A DNA stretch of 64,000 nucleotides from Pseudomonas agarici (GTDB lineage Bacteria; Pseudomonadota; Gammaproteobacteria; Pseudomonadales; Pseudomonadaceae). The stretch is from the NCBI RefSeq assembly GCF_900109755.1, contig NZ_FOAR01000022.1, forward strand, positions 42,202 through 106,201. Direction: 5' to 3'. The position numbers and the translations under genes are program-made. The notes beneath the pieces are model-generated. The model was not told where the DNA came from. It worked only from the letters and a program-made list of their open reading frames with translations, and searched no databases. Shown one piece after another: positions 27,336 to 37,694 of this stretch; within the stretch, counting starts at the first letter, position 1; every line of letters starts with the position of its first letter.

Positions 27336-27836
27336 ATGGCTCAAGTCACCCTCAAAGGCAATCCGGTTCAAGTCACAGGTCAACTGCCATCAGCCGGCTC
27401 CAAGGCACCTGCCTTTTCGCTGGTAAACGCCGGTCTGGCCGACGTTACCCTGAGCAGCTTTGCCGGCAAGCGCAAAGTGCTGAACATTTTCCCAAGCGTC
27501 GATACACCGACCTGCGCCACCTCCGTGCGCAAATTCAACGCTCAGGCCAGCGACCTGGCCAACACCGTGGTGTTGTGCATCTCGGCTGACTTGCCGTTCG
27601 CCCAGGCGCGTTTCTGCGGTGCCGAAGGCCTGGAAAATGTCCAAAGCCTGTCGACCCTGCGTGGTCGTGAGTTTATCGAGAACTATGGCGTGGCCATCGC
27701 TGACGGCCCACTGAGCGGCCTGGCCGCCCGTGCGGTCGTGGTGCTGGACGAAAACGACAATGTCCTACACAGCGAGCTGGTCAAGGAAATCGCCGACGAG
27801 CCCAATTACCAAGCGGCCCTTGCCGTGCTTAAGTAA
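27336..27836 (+). CDS. tpx: Thiol peroxidase Tpx, copy 1
   Basis: This 166-residue atypical 2-Cys peroxiredoxin has its peroxidatic Cys60 in DTPTCATS and resolving Cys94 in ARFCGAEG. It reduces peroxides using thioredoxin. Length and motifs are standard. It is followed by its own hairpin-plus-T terminator, and then by a second tpx gene. AAGGA precedes ATG 27336. Confidence 0.96.
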   Translation: MAQVTLKGNPVQVTGQLPSAGSKAPAFSLVNAGLADVTLSSFAGKRKVLNIFPSVDTPTCATSVRKFNAQASDLANTVVLCISADLPFAQARFCGAEGLENVQSLSTLRGREFIENYGVAIADGPLSGLAARAVVVLDENDNVLHSELVKEIADEPNYQAALAVLK

Positions 27837-27854
27837 AGGTTGCGGTGGTGCCCG

Positions 27855-27882
27855 ACGGCCTGGCTCTGCCCAGGCCGTTTTT
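27855..27882 (+). terminator. Rho-independent terminator of tpx copy 1
   Basis: A 9-bp stem (27855-27863 with 27870-27878) has a 6-nt loop CTCTGC and a run of five Ts. It lies 19 bp after the stop. It is nearly identical to the terminator of copy 2. Confidence 0.9.
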
Positions 27883-27938
27883 CGTGGCCAAGCGTGCTGC
27901 GAAAAATCGTTGAACGTGCTTCAGTGGCGCTCTGGTGT

Positions 27939-27964
27939 GACAAATTGTGTTTGCCGGTAGGTCG
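27939..27964 (+). promoter_or_regulatory. Upstream motif shared with the first tpx gene
   Basis: This is the second copy of the 26-bp element seen at 27251-27276, with the same GACA, TTGTG and terminal AGGTCG blocks at the same spacing. Confidence 0.5.
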
Positions 27965-28024
27965 TAAGATCGTATCGTGGTTAACTTCGATCTTTTCATC
28001 TCTTCATTCAGGAGGATTCAGGTC

Positions 28025-28525
28025 ATGGCACAAGTGACGCGCAGGGGCGTAGTGGTTCAGATCAACGGTGAGTTGCCGCGTCCAGGGACCCGGGCACCGG
28101 CGTTTTCCCTGGTGAACCAGGACCTGGACGATATTTCCCTGGAGGATTTTGCCGGTCAGCGCAAAGTGCTGAATATCTTCCCGAGCATCGATACGCCAAC
28201 CTGTGCCAAGTCGGTCCGGACTTTCAATGCCAGGGCCAATGAGTTGACCAATACCGTGGTGTTGTGCATTTCCGCCGACCTGCCGTTCGCGCAGGCGCGC
28301 TTCTGCGGGGCGGAAGGGCTGGGCGAAGTATTCAATTTGTCGACCCTGCGCGGTGGCGAATTCATGATCAATTATGGCGTGGCCATCGCCGATGGCCCGC
28401 TTGCCGGCCTGACAGCCCGTGCGGTGCTGGTCCTCAATGAGCAAGACCAGGTGCTGCACAGCGAACTGGTCGCCGATATCGGTCAAGAGCCCGATTATGC
28501 CGCGGCGCTCGAGGTGCTGCGTTAA
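28025..28525 (+). CDS. tpx: Thiol peroxidase Tpx, copy 2
   Basis: This 166-residue paralogue of the preceding gene is collinear over its whole length. It keeps Cys60 (DTPTCAKS) and Cys94 (ARFCGAEG), so it should be active. It begins at ATG 28025 after AGGAGG. The unit includes a similar upstream motif and terminator, so a whole transcription unit was duplicated. Divergence between the copies shows that the duplication is not recent. Confidence 0.95.
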   Translation: MAQVTRRGVVVQINGELPRPGTRAPAFSLVNQDLDDISLEDFAGQRKVLNIFPSIDTPTCAKSVRTFNARANELTNTVVLCISADLPFAQARFCGAEGLGEVFNLSTLRGGEFMINYGVAIADGPLAGLTARAVLVLNEQDQVLHSELVADIGQEPDYAAALEVLR

Positions 28526-28543
28526 GCGCTTTTACAATTATTG

Positions 28544-28571
28544 ACGGCCTGCCTCTGTCCAGGCCGTTTTT
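28544..28571 (+). terminator. Rho-independent terminator of tpx copy 2
   Basis: An 8-bp stem (28544-28551 with 28560-28567), an 8-nt loop and five Ts lie 19 bp after the stop. The stem sequence is shared with the copy 1 terminator. Confidence 0.9.
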
Positions 28572-28699
28572 ATTTGTGCTTCAGTGCCTTAGTCGAAGGC
28601 TGAAGAACGTCAGGCGAAGGTAAATTGCCGGTAAAGGCGCTTTGCTTGAAACCTCCGAGTGCTTATCTTTCAGCCTCCTAAGGAAGAAGCGCTCGCACA

Positions 28700-30001
28700 A
28701 TGGTTGATCACTCCATGCAATCCTCTGCTCCTCGCAATTCCCGTCGCTGGCTATTCGGCCTGCTGACCCTGCTGATCATCGCGGCGCTGTGCTGGCATTT
28801 CTGGCCCGCCGGGGACCATAAGGCCGAACGCCAACCTGTTGGGCGTACCGGCAAGAGCGGCATGATGCGCCCCGGTTTCGGTGCTTCGGCGGGGCCGGTA
28901 CCGGTGCGCGTAGCGCCGGTCACCGTTGGCGATTTCCCACTTTACTACAAGGCACTGGGCACGGTGACCGCGCTCAACACGGTCAATGTGCGCTCGCAGG
29001 TAGCGGGGCAACTGGTCAAGATTTATTTCCAGGAAGGACAAATGGTCAAGGCCGGCGATGTGCTGGCCGAGATCGACCCGCGCAACTACCAAAGTGCCTT
29101 GCTGCAGGCCCAGGGCACCTTGTTGCAGAGCCAGGCGCAACTGAAAAATGCCCAGGTCGACCTGCAACGCTATCGCGGGTTGTATGCCGAGGACAGTATC
29201 GCCAAGCAGACCCTGGATACCGCCGAAGCCACGGTGCTGCAGTACCAGGGCATGGTCAAGAACAACCAGGGGGCGGTCGATGCCGCCAAGTTGAACCTGG
29301 AGTTCACCAAGGTCCGCGCACCGATTGCCGGGCGCCTGGGCCTGCGCCAACTGGATGTCGGCAACCTGCTGGCGGCGAACGATAGTCAAGCGCTGGCGGT
29401 GATCACCCAGACCCAACCGATCAGCGTGGCGTTCACCTTGCCGGAAAATAACCTGGCCGTCGTCTTGCCGCGTTTTCGCAGCGGCGCGCACCTGCCTGCC
29501 GAGGCCTGGGATCGCAGTGACGTGAAGCTGCAAGCTACCGGGGTGTTGCAGAGCCTGGACAATCAGATCGATATCACCACTGGCACCCTAAAGTTCAAGG
29601 CGCTCTACGAGAACAAGGAACAGACCCTGTTTCCCAACCAGTTCGTCAATGTGCGCCTGCTTGCCGATACCCTGAAGAACGTAGTGCTGGCACCGAGCGC
29701 GGCGATCCAGTTCGGCAACGACGGCACCTTTGTCTACGCCATGGACGGTGACAAGAAGGTCAAGATCCGCCCACTGAAAGTCGGCGCCAGCGACGGCAAC
29801 GTCACGGTGATCACCGAAGGGCTCGGCGCCGGCGACCGCGTCGTGCTCGAAGGTACCGACCGTCTCAAGGACGGCGGCGAGGTGGAAGTGGTCAACGACA
29901 GCCAGGACGTGCCGAGCACGCCGACCGAACACCTGCACGGCGCGAAATCGCAGAGCGACGACGCTTCGGCGGATATTAAGGCGAAAAAGGTCGGCGCATG
30001 A
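28700..30001 (+). CDS. mdtA: RND efflux periplasmic adaptor, MdtA-type
   Basis: This 433-residue membrane-fusion protein has an N-terminal membrane segment (RRWLFGLLTLLIIAALCW), a lipoyl/hairpin region with VNVRSQVAGQLVKIYFQEGQ, and a beta-barrel domain. It bridges the RND pumps MdtB/MdtC and the outer-membrane channel. AGGAAG precedes ATG 28700. Its TGA overlaps the mdtB ATG (ATGA). Confidence 0.95.
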   Translation: MVDHSMQSSAPRNSRRWLFGLLTLLIIAALCWHFWPAGDHKAERQPVGRTGKSGMMRPGFGASAGPVPVRVAPVTVGDFPLYYKALGTVTALNTVNVRSQVAGQLVKIYFQEGQMVKAGDVLAEIDPRNYQSALLQAQGTLLQSQAQLKNAQVDLQRYRGLYAEDSIAKQTLDTAEATVLQYQGMVKNNQGAVDAAKLNLEFTKVRAPIAGRLGLRQLDVGNLLAANDSQALAVITQTQPISVAFTLPENNLAVVLPRFRSGAHLPAEAWDRSDVKLQATGVLQSLDNQIDITTGTLKFKALYENKEQTLFPNQFVNVRLLADTLKNVVLAPSAAIQFGNDGTFVYAMDGDKKVKIRPLKVGASDGNVTVITEGLGAGDRVVLEGTDRLKDGGEVEVVNDSQDVPSTPTEHLHGAKSQSDDASADIKAKKVGA

Positions 30002-33000
30002 ATCTCTCGCGGCTGTTTATCCTTCGCCCGGTAGCGACCACCCTGAGCATGTTGGCGATTGTCCTGGCCGGAGTGATCGCCTACCGGCTGCTGCCGGTCT
30101 CGGCGCTGCCGCAGGTCGACTACCCGACGATTCGCGTTATGACCCTGTACCCAGGCGCCAGCCCGGATGTGATGACCAGTGCGGTGACCGCGCCGCTGGA
30201 ACGTCAGTTCGGGCAGATGCCGGGGTTGATCCAGATGGCGTCCACCAGTTCCGGTGGTGCGTCCGTGCTGACCCTGCGCTTCAACCTGGACATCAACATG
30301 GATGTCGCCGAGCAGCAGGTCCAGGCGGCGATCAATGCCGCGACTAACCTGCTGCCCAAGGACCTGCCGGCACCGCCGGTGTACAACAAGGTCAACCCGG
30401 CGGACACCCCGGTGCTGACCCTGGCGATCACCTCCAAGACCATGCTGCTGCCCAAGCTCAATGACTTGGTCGACACTCGCATGGCGCAGAAGATCGCCCA
30501 GATCAGTGGTGTCGGCATGGTCAGCATTGCCGGCGGCCAGCGCCAGGCGGTACGGATCAAGGTCAACCCCGAGGCTCTGGCGGCCAACGGCCTGAACCTG
30601 TCCGATGTGCGCACCTTGATCGGCGCCTCCAACGTCAACCAGCCCAAGGGCAACTTCGACGGCCCCACCCGGGTGTCGATGCTCGATGCCAACGACCAGT
30701 TGCGCTCGCCCAAGGAATACGCCGAGTTGATCCTCGCCTACAAGGATGGCGCACCGTTGCGCCTGAAGGATGTGGCGCAGATCGTCGATGGTGCCGAAAA
30801 CGAACGCCTGGCGGCCTGGGCCAACGAAAACCAGGCGGTGCTGGTCAATATCCAGCGCCAGCCGGGAGCCAACGTGATCGAAGTGGTCGACCGGATCAAG
30901 GCGTTGTTGCCGAGCATCACCGACAACCTGCCGGCCGGTATCGATGTCACTGTACTCACCGACCGCACCCAGACCATTCGCGCCTCGGTCACCGATGTAC
31001 AGCACGAGCTGCTGATCGCCATTGCTCTGGTGGTGATGGTGACGTTCCTGTTTCTACGCCGGGCCAGTGCCACCATCATTCCCTCGGTGGCCGTGCCGCT
31101 GTCGTTGGTCGGAACTTTTGGCGTGATGTACCTGGCGGGCTTTTCGGTCAACAACCTGACCCTGATGGCCCTGACCATTGCCACCGGCTTTGTGGTCGAC
31201 GATGCGATTGTGATGTTGGAGAACATCTCGCGCTTTATCGAGGAGGGCGATAGCCCGATGCAGGCGGCACTCAAAGGCGCCAGGCAGATCGGTTTCACCC
31301 TGGTGTCATTGACGCTGTCGCTGATCGCGGTGCTGATTCCGCTGCTGTTCATGGCCGATGTGGTGGGGCGCTTGTTTCGCGAATTCGCCATCACCTTGGC
31401 GGTGGCGATCCTGATTTCCCTGGTGGTGTCCCTGACCCTGACCCCGATGATGTGCGCACGCCTGCTCAAGCGTGAGCCCAAGGAAGCAGAGCAGGGGCGT
31501 TTCTACCGTGCGAGCGGGGCCTGGATCGACTGGTTGATCGCGTCCTACGGGCGCAAGTTGCAATGGGTACTCAAGCATCAACCGCTGACCCTGCTGGTTG
31601 CCGTCGGCACACTCGCCCTGACGGTACTCCTCTACCTGGCGGTGCCCAAGGGCTTTTTCCCGGTGCAGGACACTGGGGTGATCCAGGGCATTTCCGAGGC
31701 GCCGCAGTCGGTGTCGTTCGCGGCCATGAGCCAACGCCAGCAGGCGTTAGCCAAGGTGATCCTCAACGATCCGGCGGTACAAAGCCTGTCGTCCTATATC
31801 GGCGTCGACGGCGACAACGCCACCCTCAATAGCGGGCGCCTGCTGATCAACCTCAAGCCCCATCGCGAGCGCGACCTGAGTGCCGCGCAGGTGATCGCCC
31901 GCTTGCAGCCCGAGTTGGACAAGCAGGTGGGGATTCGCCTGTACATGCAGCCGGTGCAGGATCTGACCATCGAGGACCGGGTCAGCCGCACCCAGTACCA
32001 ATTCAGCATGTCCTCGCCGGATGCCGACCTGTTGGCCGAATGGAGCCACAGGCTGGTCGAGGCTCTGGCCCAGCGCCCGGAACTGACCGATGTCGCCAGC
32101 GATTTGCAGGACAAAGGCCTGCAAGTGTACCTGACGATCGACCGGGACGCCGCGTCGCGGCTCGGGGTGTCGGTCGCCAATATCACCGATGCGTTGTACG
32201 ACAGCTTTGGCCAACGGCAGATTTCCACCATCTACACCCAGGCCAGTCAGTATCGCGTGGTGCTCCAGGCGCAGTCGGGAGAGAAGATCGGTCCGGCGGC
32301 TCTGGATCAGATCCATGTGAAGACCAGCGACGGCGGCCAGGTACGTCTGTCGAGCCTGGCTCGCGTCGAGGAGCGCCAGGCGCAATTGGCGATTACCCAT
32401 ATTGGCCAGTTCCCGGCGGTGATGATGTCGTTCAACCTGGCACCGGGCATCGCCCTGGGCAAGGGCGTCGAAATCATCGACCAGGTGAAGCAGGACATCG
32501 GTATGCCGGTGGGCGTGCAGACCCAGTTTCAGGGCGCCGCCGAAGCTTTCCAGGCGTCGCTTTCGAGCACCTTGCTACTGATCCTGGCAGCAGTAGTGAC
32601 TATGTATATCGTGCTCGGCGTGCTCTACGAGAGCTACATCCATCCGATCACCATCCTCTCGACCTTGCCATCGGCGGCGGTCGGCGCCTTGCTGGCGCTG
32701 ATCCTGACGGGCAATGACCTGGGCATGATCGCCATCATCGGGATCATATTGCTGATCGGCATCGTCAAGAAAAACGCGATCATGATGATCGACTTCGCCC
32801 TCGACGCCGAGCGCAACCAAGGCATGCTGCCCGAGCAGGCGATTTACCAGGCGGCGCTGTTGCGCTTCCGGCCCATCCTGATGACCACTCTGGCGGCGTT
32901 GTTCGGTGCCGTGCCACTGATGCTGGCGACCGGTTCCGGCGCTGAGCTGCGCCAACCCTTGGGCCTGGTGATGGTCGGCGGGCTGTTGGTCAGCCAAGTG

Positions 33001-33099
33001 CTGACGCTGTTCACCACGCCGGTGATCTACCTGTTCTTCGACCGTCTCGGACAGCGTTGGGGCCGCCATCCGAGTCGCCTGGAACAGGCGGATACATGA
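29998..33099 (+). CDS. mdtB: RND efflux transporter MdtB
   Basis: This 1033-residue proton-driven pump has 12 transmembrane helices and two large periplasmic loops. It begins MNLSRLFILRPVATTL. TM4 carries GFVVDDAIVMLENISR, with the proton-relay aspartates. It shows the gene order and close relatedness of MdtB/MdtC, which act as a heteromer. It overlaps both neighbours by ATGA, so translation is coupled. Confidence 0.95.
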   Translation: MNLSRLFILRPVATTLSMLAIVLAGVIAYRLLPVSALPQVDYPTIRVMTLYPGASPDVMTSAVTAPLERQFGQMPGLIQMASTSSGGASVLTLRFNLDINMDVAEQQVQAAINAATNLLPKDLPAPPVYNKVNPADTPVLTLAITSKTMLLPKLNDLVDTRMAQKIAQISGVGMVSIAGGQRQAVRIKVNPEALAANGLNLSDVRTLIGASNVNQPKGNFDGPTRVSMLDANDQLRSPKEYAELILAYKDGAPLRLKDVAQIVDGAENERLAAWANENQAVLVNIQRQPGANVIEVVDRIKALLPSITDNLPAGIDVTVLTDRTQTIRASVTDVQHELLIAIALVVMVTFLFLRRASATIIPSVAVPLSLVGTFGVMYLAGFSVNNLTLMALTIATGFVVDDAIVMLENISRFIEEGDSPMQAALKGARQIGFTLVSLTLSLIAVLIPLLFMADVVGRLFREFAITLAVAILISLVVSLTLTPMMCARLLKREPKEAEQGRFYRASGAWIDWLIASYGRKLQWVLKHQPLTLLVAVGTLALTVLLYLAVPKGFFPVQDTGVIQGISEAPQSVSFAAMSQRQQALAKVILNDPAVQSLSSYIGVDGDNATLNSGRLLINLKPHRERDLSAAQVIARLQPELDKQVGIRLYMQPVQDLTIEDRVSRTQYQFSMSSPDADLLAEWSHRLVEALAQRPELTDVASDLQDKGLQVYLTIDRDAASRLGVSVANITDALYDSFGQRQISTIYTQASQYRVVLQAQSGEKIGPAALDQIHVKTSDGGQVRLSSLARVEERQAQLAITHIGQFPAVMMSFNLAPGIALGKGVEIIDQVKQDIGMPVGVQTQFQGAAEAFQASLSSTLLLILAAVVTMYIVLGVLYESYIHPITILSTLPSAAVGALLALILTGNDLGMIAIIGIILLIGIVKKNAIMMIDFALDAERNQGMLPEQAIYQAALLRFRPILMTTLAALFGAVPLMLATGSGAELRQPLGLVMVGGLLVSQVLTLFTTPVIYLFFDRLGQRWGRHPSRLEQADT

Positions 33100-36000
33100 A
33101 CCTTTCCGGCCCCTTTATCCGCCGGCCGGTGGCGACCCTGCTGCTGAGCCTGGCCATTGTCCTGCTCGGCGGCGTCAGCTTCGGCCTGTTGCCCGTGTCG
33201 CCGTTGCCGCAGATGGATTTCCCGGTGATCGTGGTCCAGGCCAGTCTGCCCGGAGCGAGTCCGGAAGTCATGGCTTCGACCGTCGCCACGCCGCTGGAGC
33301 GCTCGTTCGGCGTGATCCCCGGCGTCAACACCATGAGCAGCCGGTCCAGTCAGGGCTCGACCCGGGTGATCCTGCAGTTCGATCTCGACCGTGATATCAA
33401 CGGCGCGGCGCGGGAGGTCCAAGCGGCCATCAACGCCTCGCGCAACCTGCTGCCCAGCGGTATGCGCAGCATGCCGACCTACAAGAAGGTCAATCCATCC
33501 CAAGCGCCGATCATGGTGCTATCGCTGACCTCCGATGTGTTGCAGAAGGGTCAGCTTTACGACCTGGCCTCGACCATCCTGTCCCAGAGCCTGTCCCAGG
33601 TGCCAGGAGTGGGGGAGGTGCAGATTGGCGGCAGCTCGCTGCCGGCGGTGCGCATCGAGCTCGAACCTCAGGCCCTGAACCAGTATGGCGTGGCCCTGGA
33701 CGAAGTGCGGAACGCCATCGCCAATGCCAACGTGCGCCGACCCAAGGGTTCGCTGGAGGACGCCCAGCGTAACTGGCAGATACAGGCCAACGACCAGTTG
33801 GAGAAGGCCAAGGACTACGAGCCACTGATTATCCATTACCAGGATGGCGCGGCATTGCGTCTGGGCGATGTGGCGAAGATCAACGACAGCGTCGAGGACC
33901 GTTACAACAGCGGTTTTTTCAACAACGACGCAGCCGTGCTGTTGGTGATCAATCGTCAGGCTGGGGCCAACATCATCCAGACGGTCAACGCGATCAAGAC
34001 CCAACTGCCGGCTCTGCAGGCGGTGCTGCCGGCCAGCGTCAAGCTGAACCTGGCCATGGACCGTTCGCCGGTGATCAAGGCAACTCTGCATGAAGCCGAG
34101 AGGACCTTGCTGATTGCCGTGGTCCTGGTGGTCCTGGTGGTCTATCTGTTTCTCGGCAATTGGCGCGCCTCATTGATTCCGACCCTGGCGGTGCCGGTGT
34201 CGTTGGTGGGCACTTTCGCCATCATGTATCTCTACGGGTTCTCCCTGAACAATCTGTCGCTGATGGCGCTGATCCTCGCCACCGGCCTGGTGGTGGACGA
34301 TGCAATCGTGGTGCTGGAGAACATTTCCCGGCACATCGACGCTGGCCTCGCGCCGATGAAGGCGGCGTACCTGGGGGCTAAGGAAGTCGGCTTTACCTTG
34401 CTGTCGATGAACGTATCGCTGGTGGCGGTGTTCCTCTCGATCCTGTTCATGGGCGGGATCATCGAGAGTCTGTTCCGCGAGTTTTCCATTACCCTGGCGG
34501 CTTCCATTGTTGTTTCGCTGCTGGTCTCCCTGACCCTGACCCCGATGCTCTGTGCCCGCTGGCTCAAACCCCATGCCCAGGGGCGGCGCACGCGCTTGCA
34601 GCGCTGGAGCGAGAACGTCAACGAGCGGATGATCGCCAGTTATGCCGTCAGCCTGGACTGGGTGTTGCGCCATCGGCGCCTGACGTTGCTCAGCCTGTTC
34701 GTCACCATTGGGGTCAATATAGCCCTGTACGTGGTGGTACCGAAAACCTTTATGCCACAGCAAGACACCGGGCAGTTGATCGGTTTTGTGCGCGGCGATG
34801 ACGGCCTGTCATTCGGCATTATGCAGCCGAAGATGGAAATCTTCCGCAAAGCAGTCCTGGCCGATCCAGCGGTGGAGAGCGTGGCCGGCTTCATCGGTGG
34901 CAACAGCGGCACCAACAACGCCCTCATGCTGGTGCGACTCAAGCCGATCAAGGCGCGTGGTGTCTCGGCGCAGAAGGTGATCGAGCGCCTGCGCAACGAA
35001 ATGCCCAAGGTTCCCGGTGCGCGCCTGATGCTGATGGCCGACCAGGACCTGCAGTTCGGCGGTGGTCGTGAACAGACCACCTCACAGTACTCCTACATCT
35101 TGCAAAGCGACGACCTGGCGGCCTTGCGCGAGTGGTATCCGAAGGTGGTCGCCGCCTTCAGGTCCTTGCCGGAACTCACCGCCATCGACGCCCGCGAAGG
35201 TCGTGGCGCCCAACAGACCACCCTGGTGGTCGACCGCGACACCGCCAAGCGCCTGGGCGTCGACATGAACATGGTCACGGCGGTACTGAACAATGCCTAT
35301 AGCCAGCGCCAGATCTCTACCATCTATGACAGTCTGAACCAGTATCAGGTGGTGATGGAGGTCAACCCGAAATATGCCCAAGACCCGCAAACTCTGGAGC
35401 AGGTCAAGGTGATCGGCAGCGATGGGCAGCGCATACCGCTTTCGGCCATCGCCCATTACGAAAACAGCCTGCAGGACGACCGGGTCGACCATGAGGGCCA
35501 GTTTGCCTCGCAAAGCCTGTCGTTCGACATGGCGCCTGGGGTGACGGTGGAGCAGGGCACCGCAGCGATTGAGCGGGCGGTCGCCAAGGTCGGCCTGCCG
35601 GAGTCTGTGATTGCCAAAATGGCCGGGACCAGCAACGCCTTCGCTGCAACCCAGAAAAGCCAGCCGTTCATGATTCTCGGAGCGCTGGTGGCGGTCTACC
35701 TGGTGTTGGGGATTCTCTACGAGAGCTACATCCATCCGTTGACCATTCTCTCCACCTTGCCGTCGGCGGGTGTCGGCGCCTTGCTCAGTATCTATCTGCT
35801 GGGGGGCGAGTTCAGCTTGATTTCCCTGCTCGGGCTGTTCCTGCTGATCGGTGTCGTAAAGAAAAACGCGATTCTGATGATCGATCTGGCCCTGCAACTG
35901 GAGCGGCATTCGGGACTTGCGCCCCTGGCCTCGATCCGCGAAGCCTGCCTGCTGCGCCTGCGCCCGATCCTGATGACCACGTTGGCGGCGATCCTCGGCG

Positions 36001-36203
36001 CCTTGCCGTTGCTGCTCAGCAGCGCCGAAGGTGCGGAAATGCGCCAGCCATTGGGCTTGACCATTATTGGCGGGCTGATCTTCAGCCAGATCCTGACGCT
36101 CTATACCACTCCGGTGGTTTACCTTTATCTCGACCGGCTGCGCCACCGCTTTAACGCCTGGCGCGGTGTACGTACCGATGGTGCTCTGGAAACTCCGCTA
36201 TGA
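33096..36203 (+). CDS. mdtC: RND efflux transporter MdtC
   Basis: This 1035-residue paralogue of MdtB begins MNLSGPFIRRPVATLLL. TM4 carries GLVVDDAIVVLENISRH. ATG 33096 overlaps the mdtB stop, so an upstream start at 33057 is not needed. It forms the heterotrimeric pump with MdtB, exporting drugs and bile-salt-like compounds in E. coli. The substrate range here is unknown. Confidence 0.95.
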   Translation: MNLSGPFIRRPVATLLLSLAIVLLGGVSFGLLPVSPLPQMDFPVIVVQASLPGASPEVMASTVATPLERSFGVIPGVNTMSSRSSQGSTRVILQFDLDRDINGAAREVQAAINASRNLLPSGMRSMPTYKKVNPSQAPIMVLSLTSDVLQKGQLYDLASTILSQSLSQVPGVGEVQIGGSSLPAVRIELEPQALNQYGVALDEVRNAIANANVRRPKGSLEDAQRNWQIQANDQLEKAKDYEPLIIHYQDGAALRLGDVAKINDSVEDRYNSGFFNNDAAVLLVINRQAGANIIQTVNAIKTQLPALQAVLPASVKLNLAMDRSPVIKATLHEAERTLLIAVVLVVLVVYLFLGNWRASLIPTLAVPVSLVGTFAIMYLYGFSLNNLSLMALILATGLVVDDAIVVLENISRHIDAGLAPMKAAYLGAKEVGFTLLSMNVSLVAVFLSILFMGGIIESLFREFSITLAASIVVSLLVSLTLTPMLCARWLKPHAQGRRTRLQRWSENVNERMIASYAVSLDWVLRHRRLTLLSLFVTIGVNIALYVVVPKTFMPQQDTGQLIGFVRGDDGLSFGIMQPKMEIFRKAVLADPAVESVAGFIGGNSGTNNALMLVRLKPIKARGVSAQKVIERLRNEMPKVPGARLMLMADQDLQFGGGREQTTSQYSYILQSDDLAALREWYPKVVAAFRSLPELTAIDAREGRGAQQTTLVVDRDTAKRLGVDMNMVTAVLNNAYSQRQISTIYDSLNQYQVVMEVNPKYAQDPQTLEQVKVIGSDGQRIPLSAIAHYENSLQDDRVDHEGQFASQSLSFDMAPGVTVEQGTAAIERAVAKVGLPESVIAKMAGTSNAFAATQKSQPFMILGALVAVYLVLGILYESYIHPLTILSTLPSAGVGALLSIYLLGGEFSLISLLGLFLLIGVVKKNAILMIDLALQLERHSGLAPLASIREACLLRLRPILMTTLAAILGALPLLLSSAEGAEMRQPLGLTIIGGLIFSQILTLYTTPVVYLYLDRLRHRFNAWRGVRTDGALETPL

Positions 36204-37693
36204 CTGACCGTTCACACTGCAACGCGCCCGTACCGGCAGCCCTACGCCTTGAGACGGCCCGTGGCTCGCGCCTGCTGACTCTGGCCTTGGCCGGGCTGTT
36301 GCTCAGCGCTTGTGCTGTTGGCCCGGACTACCGGCGCCCGGATGCCCAGACCCCGGAGCAATACAAGGAGGCGTCCGGTTGGCGCCAGGCTCAACCCAGC
36401 GATTCGCTGGCTCGTGGCGCCTGGTGGGAGCTGTATGGCGACCGCACGCTCAACGACCTGGTGGCGAAACTCAACAGCAGCAACCAGACGGTGGCCCAGT
36501 CCGAAGCGCAGTTTCGCCAGGCCCAGGCCCTGGTGCGCAGCTCGCGCGGCGCATTCTTTCCGAGTGTCGACCTGAGTGCCGGCAAGACTCGCTCCAGCCA
36601 AGGCAGCGGTAGTAGCACCTCAAGCCTGAGCAGTTCGTCGAGCGGGATACGTGATACCTACAACACTCAGCTTGGGGTCAGTTGGGAGGCCGATATTTGG
36701 GGCAAGTTGCGCCGTGGCCTGGAAGCCGATCAGGCCAGCGCCCAGGCGAGCTTTGCCGATCTGGCGGCCATGCGCTTAAGCCAGCAATCGGAGCTGGTGC
36801 AGAATTACCTGCAGTTGCGAGTGATCGATGAGCAGAAGCGTCTGCTCGAAGCCACGGTCATGGCTTACGAGCGCTCCTTGAAAACCACCGAGAACCAATA
36901 CCGTTTCGGGGTTTCCGGTAGGGCGGCCATTGCCCAGGCGCAAACGCAACTGAAAAGTACCCAGGGTGATCTGATTGACCTGATCTGGCAGCGTGCCCAA
37001 TTCGAAAACGCAATTGCCGTACTCACCGGTCAACCACCGGCGCAATTCACCCTGGTGGCCACCCAGGATATTCCGGCGTTGCCGCAGATTCCGCTGAGTC
37101 TGCCATCGCAGTTGCTGGAGAGGCGTCCCGATATCGCCTCGGCGGAGCGTGCGGTGATTTCCGCCAATGCCAAGATCGGTGTGGCGAAGTCGGCGTACTA
37201 CCCGGACCTGAGCCTGAGCCTGTCCGGCGGTTACAGCAGCAGTACCTATGCCAATTGGATCAGCCTGCCGAACCGATTCTGGTCGGTGGGGCCTAAACTG
37301 GCGATGACTCTGTTCGACGGCGGGCAGCGCTCGGCGGAAGTCGACCGTACCGAGGCGGTGTATGACCAGACCGTCGCGAAATACCGCCAGACCGTGCTCG
37401 ATGGCTTCCGCGAGGTGGAAAACTACCTGGTGCAGCTCAAGGTCATGGAGGACGAAGCAGCAGTCCGCCAGCAGGCACTGGATGCAGCCCGTGAGTCACT
37501 GCGGCTGACCGATAACCAGTACAAGGCCGGACTGATTGCCTACCTGGATGTGGTCACGGTGCAGACCACCGCCCTGAGCAATGAGCGCAGCGTACTGAGC
37601 CTGCTGCAAAGCCGCTTGATCGCCAGCGTGCAGTTGATTGCGGCGCTCGGTGGCGGCTGGGACGGCAATACGGATCCGAGTGCTGCCCGGTAG
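36200..37693 (+). CDS. RND outer-membrane channel lipoprotein (NodT/OprM family)
   Basis: This 497-residue TolC-like channel has a lipobox LLLSAC (Cys about residue 38) followed by AVGPDYRRP, the hallmark of the NodT family, and two repeated helical-hairpin domains (for example LLERRPDIASAERAVISAN). It forms the outer-membrane exit of MdtABC. It overlaps the mdtC stop by ATGA and closes the operon. Confidence 0.95.
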   Translation: MTDRSHCNAPVPAALRLETARGSRLLTLALAGLLLSACAVGPDYRRPDAQTPEQYKEASGWRQAQPSDSLARGAWWELYGDRTLNDLVAKLNSSNQTVAQSEAQFRQAQALVRSSRGAFFPSVDLSAGKTRSSQGSGSSTSSLSSSSSGIRDTYNTQLGVSWEADIWGKLRRGLEADQASAQASFADLAAMRLSQQSELVQNYLQLRVIDEQKRLLEATVMAYERSLKTTENQYRFGVSGRAAIAQAQTQLKSTQGDLIDLIWQRAQFENAIAVLTGQPPAQFTLVATQDIPALPQIPLSLPSQLLERRPDIASAERAVISANAKIGVAKSAYYPDLSLSLSGGYSSSTYANWISLPNRFWSVGPKLAMTLFDGGQRSAEVDRTEAVYDQTVAKYRQTVLDGFREVENYLVQLKVMEDEAAVRQQALDAARESLRLTDNQYKAGLIAYLDVVTVQTTALSNERSVLSLLQSRLIASVQLIAALGGGWDGNTDPSAAR

Positions 37694-37694
37694 C

